Of a stretch of 64,000 nt of DNA, positions 44,734 to 52,405 are shown in pieces. Both the position numbers and the translations under genes were made by a program. Under the pieces are notes generated by a model. It searched no databases. It was given only the letters and a program-made list of their open reading frames with translations, and was not told the origin of the DNA. The stretch lies in contig NZ_LN884299.1 of assembly GCF_001403875.1 (NCBI RefSeq), positions 4,048,047 through 4,112,046 on the forward strand, given 5' to 3'. Each line of letters begins with the position of its first letter. Positions within the stretch are counted from its first letter, which is position 1. This DNA is from Paenibacillus ihumii (GTDB lineage: Bacteria > Bacillota > Bacilli > Paenibacillales > Paenibacillaceae).

Positions 44734-45360
44734 TTACCCGAACAGCTCAAGACAGGCCTGCCAGCCAAAATAAAACCCAAAGGCGATCAAAGACAGACCG
44801 GAAAGCACCGAAATGCCTGTTAACAGGCGCGGCGTCAGAATCCGGCGGAACCCGCTGGACATGACCGCCATGGCCAAATCCCAGATTACCAGGCCCAGCA
44901 CCACCGCCGAGGTATACAGTATAAGCTCTCTCATCCCATAGGTTTGCGCCGCCTTCGCCAGAATCGATCCGTAGATTCCGAGCCAGAACATAATCGACAG
45001 CGGATTCGAGATTGACAGAATGAATCCCGCGCCAAAGGATTTATACAAGGGCTCCTGCCGGGCGTTCCGGTATTCCGCCACCTCCCCCGCTCCCTTGAGC
45101 CCCTCCCACCCGCTGTAAAGAAGCACAAAGCTGCCGAACAGCCACAGAAAGGTTTTGACGAAAGGGACCTGAAGAAAATGGACCGTTCCGAAATAGACGA
45201 GAGCAATAAATACAAAATCGGCGCACAGGGAACCGAGACCGAGCACCCAGGAGTTCCAAAAGCCGCCGCGGATTCCCCGGTCCATCTGTGCGGCATTAAT
45301 GGGCCCAATCGGCGCAGCCAGCGACAACCCCAACAATATATAACTCAAAAACAAGCTCAT
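44734..45360 (-). CDS. LysE-family amino acid exporter
   Basis: A 208-residue membrane protein with six hydrophobic segments and the LysE signature LAAPIGPINAAQMDRGIRGG near the N-terminus, then SISNPLSIMFWLGIYGS. The family exports basic amino acids or related compounds. The start fits the family, with GAGGGGAAGCC before ATG. It is 85 bases downstream of the YqcI/YcgG-type gene and may be cotranscribed with it. Confidence 0.9.
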   Translation of the reverse strand: MSLFLSYILLGLSLAAPIGPINAAQMDRGIRGGFWNSWVLGLGSLCADFVFIALVYFGTVHFLQVPFVKTFLWLFGSFVLLYSGWEGLKGAGEVAEYRNARQEPLYKSFGAGFILSISNPLSIMFWLGIYGSILAKAAQTYGMRELILYTSAVVLGLVIWDLAMAVMSSGFRRILTPRLLTGISVLSGLSLIAFGFYFGWQACLELFG

Positions 45361-45445
45361 GGCTTCCCCTCTCCTCCCCTAGCACAGATCGTCGAACGAA
45401 CTTGTACCATTGTATTCAGAGGGAGAGGATTGTACGACATTGAAG

Positions 45446-46195
45446 TTAATTTTTCTTCTTTATATGAGAATCCGCAAAGGGGCAGCGAGAGCTGGACGAA
45501 GCCGAATCATCCCCGAGAAAATACTGCTTCCACTCATAATTGTCTTCGTTTCCGTAACTGTTCAAATCCGGGTGAATGCCCACTGCGTCATACGCCGGAA
45601 TCCGTTCCCTGATTTTCTTCTTCATATGATCCGCCGCTGCCCCGTTCGCATCAAAATCTGCGAGTACCCAGCGAGGCGTTATAGCCAGTATGAAATAGGG
45701 AAAATGCCGGCTTAGCCGCAGACGGTGGGCGGGAGTGGCGCAATACATGAAATAACGCTCCTTACGGAAGCAATATTCCCATAACGGATTATGAGGATCG
45801 GCGGGAATATGCTCGGGCCAGTCCTCCTCATCCAAGGAGCGAATCTTACGCAGCAGCCTCCAGAATATTTCCCTGTACTCCTCAACCGTACAGCTCTCGG
45901 CAAGCTTCGCCGGCGTCTCGAAGAACAGAACCAGCGACGCGTACTTCCCGCAGCTTCTAGCTTCTTCTCCAAAGCGTCCCAGCAGCCCGGCCACCTCCTC
46001 CGCAGCCCGATCCGTACGAGGGTCGCTCACAAATCCGTACCTGAATTGCTCCCGTCTAAACCCGATAGTAGCCGGGATGCAGGGAAATAAATAAGCAGTA
46101 TCGCTCAGCTTCATGGCGAACTGCCGGTAAGCATCATATTTCCAGCCGTCTTCCTTGAGGGACAACCCTTTCATGCGGGCTTGATCGTACAGCAT
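45446..46195 (-). CDS. YqcI/YcgG-family protein
   Basis: A 249-residue protein of a family named after Bacillus subtilis YqcI and YcgG; function unknown. Recognisable parts are FPCIPATIGFRREQFRYGFV, then AHRLRLSRHFPYFILAITPRW, and the C-terminal HPDLNSYGNEDNYEWKQYFL. The frame extends to 46234, but AAAGGAGG lies between that point and ATG 46195, so 46195 is the start. It ends with a Ser-rich tail. Confidence 0.85.
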   Translation of the reverse strand: MLYDQARMKGLSLKEDGWKYDAYRQFAMKLSDTAYLFPCIPATIGFRREQFRYGFVSDPRTDRAAEEVAGLLGRFGEEARSCGKYASLVLFFETPAKLAESCTVEEYREIFWRLLRKIRSLDEEDWPEHIPADPHNPLWEYCFRKERYFMYCATPAHRLRLSRHFPYFILAITPRWVLADFDANGAAADHMKKKIRERIPAYDAVGIHPDLNSYGNEDNYEWKQYFLGDDSASSSSRCPFADSHIKKKN

Positions 46196-46352
46196 GCTTC
46201 CCCATCCTCCTTTGTAGTACACAGTATTGAACAAGGGAAAAATATGTGATTGTCCCTTTCATTACTTTTTGATTGACATCGGAACAATTCAGTCATATAA
46301 TTCAATAAAACCTAGCGGATAAGTATGTTTTAGACAAAGGAGAGATTTAACA

Positions 46353-46799
46353 ATGGCTGCTGTACAAACCTTCAAAGCAACTGCACATCTGCAGAATGGC
46401 GTGCAAGTCAAGACGGCTTCCCGCCAGTTCGAACTGATCATCGACGAGCCCAAGAGCTTGGGCGGAACGGATACCGGCATGAATCCGGTCGAGGCGCTGC
46501 TTGCATCGCTGGGCGCCTGCCAGGCGATCGTCGCTCGTGTATACGCGCCGAAGTTCGATGTGAAGCTGGAGGATTTCCGTGTGGAAGTGGAGGGCGACAT
46601 CGATTTGGATGGCTTCTTCAATCGCTCGGACGTTCGCCCGGGCTACTCCGATATCCGATATACGTTCTATGTCAAAACGGGCTCTCCCCAAGAAAAGGTG
46701 GAGGAATTCGTGGAATTTCTGGAAAGCAAATGCCCGGTAGGCGACACGATTGCTAACCCGGTCAATTTGAAGCTGGATCGCATCGTGATCGAGAGCTAA
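46353..46799 (+). CDS. OsmC-family peroxiredoxin-like protein
   Basis: A 148-residue cytoplasmic protein. The two reactive Cys of the OsmC family are present, in SLGACQAIV and SKCPVGDTI, with the Glu-rich helix between. OsmC proteins reduce organic hydroperoxides or act on thiol adducts. AAAGGAGAG precedes ATG. It is a single gene ended by a strong terminator. Confidence 0.92.
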   Translation: MAAVQTFKATAHLQNGVQVKTASRQFELIIDEPKSLGGTDTGMNPVEALLASLGACQAIVARVYAPKFDVKLEDFRVEVEGDIDLDGFFNRSDVRPGYSDIRYTFYVKTGSPQEKVEEFVEFLESKCPVGDTIANPVNLKLDRIVIES

Positions 46800-46810
46800 C
46801 CCCGGATAGA

Positions 46811-46849
46811 GGAACGGTTTGTCATCGCGGACAAGCTGTTCCTTTTTTT
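46811..46849 (+). terminator. Terminator after the OsmC gene
   Basis: GGAACGGTTTGTC / GACAAGCTGTTCC stem with a 6-base loop, followed by TTTTTTT. Confidence 0.9.
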
Positions 46850-46917
46850 ATGTAGCCGGGCACTTCATTTGCAAACCGTCCTACATATGATATTTTATCT
46901 CTAGGAAGGTGATAGCT

Positions 46918-47481
46918 ATGTTTATGGATTGGTTAATCCAACTAAATGGAGAAATTCATTTCTTAAGTCTGCTGTGGATGTTTCCCATCATTTTCATGCT
47001 TCATGACTTCGAGGAAATCATTACGATAGAGCACTGGATTGTACGGCATGGAGAGCGCGTTCAAAGCTCGCTTCCTCCGTTTGCCCGCAAGCTGTATCAG
47101 GCTTCATTTCAAATGAACACCTTGAATTTTGCCAAGGACGTACTGGCTGTATTCATTGTGCTTGTGACTGTTACAGTACTGGCTGTATTTTATTCCTTCT
47201 ACCTGCCTTTTATCGCCGCGCTGCATTTATTTTTTCTTCACGTCTTTACCCATGCCTTTCAATCCGTTTACTTCAAAATGTATACCCCGGGTGTCCTGAC
47301 TTCCATCGCGCTTGTGCTTCCTTACTCTATCTATGCTTACTACCGATTACTAACAGATAACATCATAGAACCGCGTGATCTTCTATGGGGACTGCTTCTC
47401 CTGCTCATAGCCCTGCCGCCTGCGCTTCTTTTGCTGCTCCAAGGCCGCAGACGATACGTCAACACCCAGACCAAGCTATAA
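46918..47481 (+). CDS. HXXEE-domain membrane protein
   Basis: A 187-residue membrane protein with about five hydrophobic segments. The HDFEE motif at the end of helix 1 defines the HXXEE family, which is of unknown function. ATG 46918 is preferred over the GTG at 46909 since the AGGAAGG site is nine bases before it. It is a single gene facing the lipoprotein gene, with only 58 bases between the stops. Confidence 0.8.
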   Translation: MFMDWLIQLNGEIHFLSLLWMFPIIFMLHDFEEIITIEHWIVRHGERVQSSLPPFARKLYQASFQMNTLNFAKDVLAVFIVLVTVTVLAVFYSFYLPFIAALHLFFLHVFTHAFQSVYFKMYTPGVLTSIALVLPYSIYAYYRLLTDNIIEPRDLLWGLLLLLIALPPALLLLLQGRRRYVNTQTKL

Positions 47482-47539
47482 GCGTACATATTAAAGAAGG
47501 GGGCCAATGGTATGCTTGATACCTTAGGCTCCCCATTTG

Positions 47540-48661
47540 TCATTGTCCTGGTTTGATCTTCATTTTGATCTGAATAACCGATATCGAGCCCTGATCGGTC
47601 TGCTCTGTCTTGACCAGCTCTCCTTCGAATTTTTCTCCCTTAATCCCGTAGGCTTCTTTGGCCCACTTCGGCATATCCTCATCCGGCTTGACCTTCAGGA
47701 CAATATAGAATGTATCCACTTTGCTCGGCTTCTTCATTTGCAGGCTAAACGACCCGTCGGGCATAACCCGGGTTCTCTCGCTGTACCCGATATGCCAATG
47801 ATCCGGGATGTCCACATCACCCTTTACCTCTACGCCTTCCAGAAGATTGCTCGTTGCCATGATTTGATAGCGGGTGCCGTCAAACGAAATTACCGGATCG
47901 ATCCACACAGCCGGGCTGCCGTAATCCTGCGGCTTCTCGCCAGGAATTTCCGTCTCCCATTCTCCATCGGCCTTCTCTGGATCCGCGTCGACGCGTATGA
48001 AGGCTACCGCCTTCTTGTATAACTGCTCCGAGTCCTCATACTGGTGGATATAAGGACCGGTCAGCTTCCCGCCGTCTTCCCCGTAAGCCTCTATTTCCCC
48101 GGCTTGTTTCGCAGGATCGAAGGTGATCGCAACATCCAGGGTTCCTTCCTTAATATTCGGCTTTTTGATCTCGAATTCAAAGGTCCCGTCACGATTCACG
48201 TCCGTCTCATCCTGATATCCCCACATATTATAGCCAGCAGCGGTGATATCGGCTTTCATTTGCGCGCCTGGCAGCAAATTCGTTGTGCCTGCAATTACGA
48301 CTCTCTCGTTTTCCAGCTTAGCCTTCCCTTTGATCCATACGCTGGGGTTGCCTTGGTCAGCAGGCGCGTCTTGGGGCTTTCCGCTCGTCTCGATTTCGAA
48401 ATCTACATTGGAGCCGCCATCGCTTGAGGCGGTGTTGGATTCAGCTGCGGCATTGGAAGGCTTGCTCTCCTCCTTGGCTGAGGCGGCTGGAGGATTCTCT
48501 GCCTTTACGGGCTCCGTGCCCTTTTGACAGCCAGCAGTAATCATAACGGCAATTATCGAGCCGGCAAGCAGGATCTGCCGCAGCGCCTTTGCCTCATGCC
48601 ATAGTCGCCCCCGACCGGCTCTTCGGGCTTGTGTCTGTGTCTTCTTGTAATTCCATGTCAT
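47540..48661 (-). CDS. Putative lipoprotein with two internal repeats
   Basis: A 373-residue protein with a basic N-terminus and a lipobox-type VMITAGC at about residues 39-45, so probably anchored to the outer membrane face. A low-complexity Ala/Ser/Glu linker follows. Then come two similar beta-rich domains that begin GNPSVWIKGKAKLE and GSPAVWIDPVISFDG and share NLLPGAQMKADI/NLLEGVEVKGDV and DGTFEFEIKKP/DGSFSLQMKKP. The family is unknown. The repeat suggests Ig-like binding domains. It is divergent from the VTC operon; the 333-base gap between them shows no other gene. Confidence 0.75.
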   Translation of the reverse strand: MTWNYKKTQTQARRAGRGRLWHEAKALRQILLAGSIIAVMITAGCQKGTEPVKAENPPAASAKEESKPSNAAAESNTASSDGGSNVDFEIETSGKPQDAPADQGNPSVWIKGKAKLENERVVIAGTTNLLPGAQMKADITAAGYNMWGYQDETDVNRDGTFEFEIKKPNIKEGTLDVAITFDPAKQAGEIEAYGEDGGKLTGPYIHQYEDSEQLYKKAVAFIRVDADPEKADGEWETEIPGEKPQDYGSPAVWIDPVISFDGTRYQIMATSNLLEGVEVKGDVDIPDHWHIGYSERTRVMPDGSFSLQMKKPSKVDTFYIVLKVKPDEDMPKWAKEAYGIKGEKFEGELVKTEQTDQGSISVIQIKMKIKPGQ

Positions 48662-48994
48662 CCTCGTTCTACGATCCTTTCACTGATCAAATAAACAGCT
48701 ATGTATAATATCCAAATTATTAATTACCCAAATTTCAAGCATCGAAACACGTTTTAACTTTCAGTTTATATTCAGTTCGCTTTAAGTGAGCCATCAGGAA
48801 CAACTGCTAGGATGATTCTTGAGCCGGGAAAGACAAACGCGAATTGGCTATGAATTGGCGAATTGACTAATCGGCTGATTCGCTATATACGCGCAGCTCT
48901 CAGCGTGCAGAGTTCACTGCATGACGGCGGCCGGCCAACCGATTACAAGCCTCCTATCCAATACTTCACAAGAAACGAGGTGTACAAGCAATCC

Positions 48995-49705
48995 ATGGAT
49001 ACAAATTTGAAATATCGGCACGAGCTCAAATTTTTAATCAACCGGCAGCAATATTTCATTTTACGGCAGCGGCTGACCAACCTTATGGATTATGACCGGC
49101 ATGCATTGAACGGGGAATACCGCATCCGCAGTCTTTACTTCGATGACATCGATAATTCGGCACTGCACGAGAAGCTTGGAGGGATCCGCCAGCGCTGCAA
49201 ATACCGCATCCGCATCTACAATGAACAAGACAACGTCATTCACTTCGAGAAAAAAATCAAACTGAACGATTACGTTGCCAAAGTTAAGGAGCGCATCACT
49301 TTTGACATGTACCGTTCCATTCTAACCGGCGACTTCCAAATTCTTCATATTCCTGAAAAACCGCTTTTAATGGAGCTCTACCAGCAGATGAACCACCGGC
49401 TGCTCAGGCCTAAGGTCATTGTAGATTACGTGCGCGAGCCCTTTGTGTTCCCAAACGGCAACGTGCGGATCACGTTTGACAAGGAGCTTAGAACCGGGCT
49501 GCATGCGGTCGATATTTTCGATCCGGATTTGAAGCCGGTCCCTGCCATCGGGGATAGACTGATCATTCTGGAGGTCAAATACGATGAATTCGTACCCGAG
49601 ACCATCCGGGCCGCTCTACAGCTTGAAGGACTGAGCCGTCAGTCCGCTTCCAAATACGTCATTTGCCGTAAATTTCTCAAAGAAAATTCATGGGAGGACT
49701 ATTGA
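48995..49705 (+). CDS. VTC-domain protein (polyphosphate polymerase-like)
   Basis: A 236-residue protein of the VTC domain family, related to the catalytic subunit of the yeast polyphosphate polymerase. Basic tunnel residues are visible in YRHELKFLI, YRIRSLYFDD, CKYRIRIYN, HFEKKIKL and the Glu in ILEVKYDEF. The bacterial members usually sit beside DUF4956 and CotH genes, as here. The frame opens at 48863, but ATG 48995 (MDTNLKYRHEL) has GAGGTG upstream and matches the family start. Its product is not proven. It is first of three coupled genes. Confidence 0.85.
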   Translation: MDTNLKYRHELKFLINRQQYFILRQRLTNLMDYDRHALNGEYRIRSLYFDDIDNSALHEKLGGIRQRCKYRIRIYNEQDNVIHFEKKIKLNDYVAKVKERITFDMYRSILTGDFQILHIPEKPLLMELYQQMNHRLLRPKVIVDYVREPFVFPNGNVRITFDKELRTGLHAVDIFDPDLKPVPAIGDRLIILEVKYDEFVPETIRAALQLEGLSRQSASKYVICRKFLKENSWEDY

Positions 49706-49710
49706 TTACT

Positions 49711-50421
49711 ATGGAAACAACCACAATTACAGCCAATGCATCATCCACCACCTTCAGCGATATTATCAAGAAATCGGTGCTGAACAACTTTGCATCCGAC
49801 ATCAGCCTTTCCAAAATTCTCATTACCCTGGGCGCTGCGTTCCTTATTGGTCTGTTTATTTTTATTCTGTACAAAAGGGTATTCAGCGGCGTGCTGTACT
49901 CCAAAAGCTTCAACGTCTCCTTAATCGGCATGGCTCTAGTGACGGCGATGGTCATCATTGCGATCAATTCCAACCTCATCCTGTCGCTCGGTATGGTCGG
50001 TGCCTTGTCCATCGTCCGCTTCAGGACACCGATCAAGGATCCTACCGATTTGATCTTCCTGTTCTGGGCCGCCGCCGCAGGCATTGTAACCGGAGCCGGC
50101 TTCTATACATTAGCAGCCATCGGCTCGGTCATTGTCGGACTGGTGCTGTTCCTGTTCATCAAAAACTCCACATTGGAGACGCCATATCTTCTTGTGATCA
50201 ACTGCGGCAGCGATGAGAGCGAGCAGGCAATTCACCAGGCTATGGCTGGACTTGTAAAGCGTTATAATGTGAAGCAGAAAACAGTATCTCCCGGCAACAT
50301 CGAGATGACGCTAGAGGTTCGTCTGCGCGATAGCGAAGGCGTGTTCGTCAACCGGATCTCCGAGCTGGACGGAGTCAGAAATGCGGTGCTGATCAGCTAC
50401 AACGGAGATTATGTATCATGA
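49711..50421 (+). CDS. DUF4956 membrane protein
   Basis: A 236-residue protein with about four hydrophobic segments (about 35-55, 75-92, 115-150) and a cytoplasmic C-terminal domain. The conserved block SLGMVGALSIVRFRTPIKDP identifies DUF4956. The family co-occurs with VTC-domain and CotH genes, so a role in one envelope-related complex is likely (inference). ATG 49711 follows GGGAGGA, which lies over the VTC stop. The stop overlaps the CotH start by four bases (ATGA), showing translational coupling. Confidence 0.85.
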   Translation: METTTITANASSTTFSDIIKKSVLNNFASDISLSKILITLGAAFLIGLFIFILYKRVFSGVLYSKSFNVSLIGMALVTAMVIIAINSNLILSLGMVGALSIVRFRTPIKDPTDLIFLFWAAAAGIVTGAGFYTLAAIGSVIVGLVLFLFIKNSTLETPYLLVINCGSDESEQAIHQAMAGLVKRYNVKQKTVSPGNIEMTLEVRLRDSEGVFVNRISELDGVRNAVLISYNGDYVS

Positions 50422-52196
50422 AGCTGCGCTTGAAGGCCGCCCTGCGAGCCCTAGGCCTTATATTCATTTCCGCAGGGCTGGCGGCCTGCTCCATCTCGAA
50501 AGCTCCAGCATCTGTATCATCTTCCGGCAGCATTTATGACCGTACCACTGACAGCAGCAAAGCATATAACAGTTATAACCGCACTTCGGGAGCTGCCGCA
50601 GAGCAATGGCTGGATGAAACGGTGTTCCCGAAGGACAAGGTCATCGATGTGAGAATCACAATTGCCCCAGACGACTTCCAGGACATGCTGGACAATGCCA
50701 GTGCGGAGGAATATAAACCGGCATCCGTGAATTATAACGGACAGCAGATCGACAACATTGGAATCCGGACGAAGGGCAATTTATCTCTGCGCAGTGTAGT
50801 GCAAATGAGCGATTCGGATCGTTACAGCTTCAAGCTGTCTTTTAATGAATACGTCAATCAAACCTTGGGCGGGCTGGAAAAAATCAACCTCAACAACAAT
50901 TACAGCGATGCCTCTTATATGCGGGAATATCTCGCTTACGAGTTGGCGGAAACGATGGGGCTGCCGACGCCCAAATATTCCTTCGTCAACGTCTATATCA
51001 ATGACGAGCTGTGGGGCTTCTACCTGGCCGTCGAGCAAATCGGCACCTCCTACCTGGAGCGTCATTTCGATAATGCCTACGGCGCTCTGTACAAGGGAGT
51101 CATGACAGGCCGCGGCAGCGATTTGCTCTGGCTGGATGATGACCCGGATTCCTATACCGGCCTGGAGCTGAAGTCCAACTCGCATAACGGCAATGTGCTG
51201 ATCGATATGCTGGACGAGCTGAATCACGGTACCGATTATGAGAGCGTGCTTTTGGTGGAGGAAGCCTTAAAGTATATCGCCTTGAATGTAGTTACCAACA
51301 ACATGGACAGCTACATCGGCGGCAATAAACAAAACTACTATTTGTATGAACAAGACGGCGTGTTCTCCATCCTCCCCTGGGATTACAATATGGCCTTCGG
51401 CGGCATGGGGGGCGGCATGGGCATGGGACGCGGCGGCCAGTCACGCAGCCAAACGGCGGGGAGCCCCGCAGGCGATGCCAGCATTGGAGCAAGCGGGAAT
51501 GCGGCGCTGGCTTCCGGCACGTCCCTTTTAATCGACGAGCCCACCCAGGGAGCCTTGGCTGAACGGCCTCTAGTCGCCAAGCTGCTCGCCGTAGATGCTT
51601 ATAAGAAGAAGTATCACGCCATCATTAAAGAGGCGATCGAAGGCTATTTATCACAGGAGAGCTTCTCCGCCCGCGTTGAGCAGTTGACGAAAATGATTTC
51701 GAGAAACGTTGAGCAGGACCCTACTGCATTTTATACTTACGAGGAGTATCAGCAAGGCGTGACAGAGCTGATTGCCGCTAATGCGAGGCAGGTCGACAGC
51801 ATTGCCCAGCAGCTGGCCGGGACGATCCCATCCTCGGGTGACGGCTCAGGCAGCGGCGGAGGTATGGGGGGCAGATTCGGGGCAGGCGCAGCGACTCAAC
51901 AAGATGCCAACCCTGCCCCATCTGAGCTAGGAGAAGCACCAGCATCCGACAATCAGCAAATCGTTCCTGAAGGCCAGGTACCGCCGGTAGAAATCCGGGG
52001 AGGCAGATGGGCTAATGATGGAATGGGCTTTGGTCCTCCTGATGGACTCGGCAACCAAGGCGGGCTCCGAGATGGCGGTCAGCAAAGCCGCATCCTGCAG
52101 GAAAACACCACCGAAGCCATTACAGCCGGTGTTTCATTAGTTGTCCTGCTGGCCGCTTGCGCCTTCGTTATATTTTTCCGGCGAAAACGATTATAA
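50418..52196 (+). CDS. CotH-family kinase-like lipoprotein
   Basis: A 592-residue protein. A lipobox (GLAAC, Cys24) follows the signal, so it is likely surface-anchored. Residues about 70-480 hold the CotH kinase fold with KINLNNNYSDASYMREYLAY, EQIGTSYLERHF and the metal-binding LPWDYNMAFGG. A Gly/Met-rich loop follows the DYN motif. The C-terminus is a Gly-rich tail ending in a membrane helix and RRKRL, an unusual double anchoring. CotH proteins phosphorylate proteins in spore coats or at the cell surface. It ends the VTC operon. Confidence 0.85.
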   Translation: MKLRLKAALRALGLIFISAGLAACSISKAPASVSSSGSIYDRTTDSSKAYNSYNRTSGAAAEQWLDETVFPKDKVIDVRITIAPDDFQDMLDNASAEEYKPASVNYNGQQIDNIGIRTKGNLSLRSVVQMSDSDRYSFKLSFNEYVNQTLGGLEKINLNNNYSDASYMREYLAYELAETMGLPTPKYSFVNVYINDELWGFYLAVEQIGTSYLERHFDNAYGALYKGVMTGRGSDLLWLDDDPDSYTGLELKSNSHNGNVLIDMLDELNHGTDYESVLLVEEALKYIALNVVTNNMDSYIGGNKQNYYLYEQDGVFSILPWDYNMAFGGMGGGMGMGRGGQSRSQTAGSPAGDASIGASGNAALASGTSLLIDEPTQGALAERPLVAKLLAVDAYKKKYHAIIKEAIEGYLSQESFSARVEQLTKMISRNVEQDPTAFYTYEEYQQGVTELIAANARQVDSIAQQLAGTIPSSGDGSGSGGGMGGRFGAGAATQQDANPAPSELGEAPASDNQQIVPEGQVPPVEIRGGRWANDGMGFGPPDGLGNQGGLRDGGQQSRILQENTTEAITAGVSLVVLLAACAFVIFFRRKRL

Positions 52197-52232
52197 GGTA
52201 ATTTCAAAGCGAGGCTTTACCTAGCTATTGAA

Positions 52233-52260
52233 GCCCCAGACATCGATAGGATGCTGGGGC
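52233..52260 (+). terminator. Terminator after the CotH gene
   Basis: GCCCCAG / CTGGGGC stem with a 14-base loop and a moderately T-rich tail, 37 bases after the stop. Confidence 0.65.
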
Positions 52261-52405
52261 ATTCTGGTTTCAAGTAATTCATTCAATAGAATAACTATTC
52301 AATACTCTTTTATTCCAGAGCTCTTACCGCATATTTCATTTTTGCTGCCTAATCCCAGCCAGCCAACACGGACCGCTAAAGCTGATATACTGCCGTTCCT
52401 GCTGC

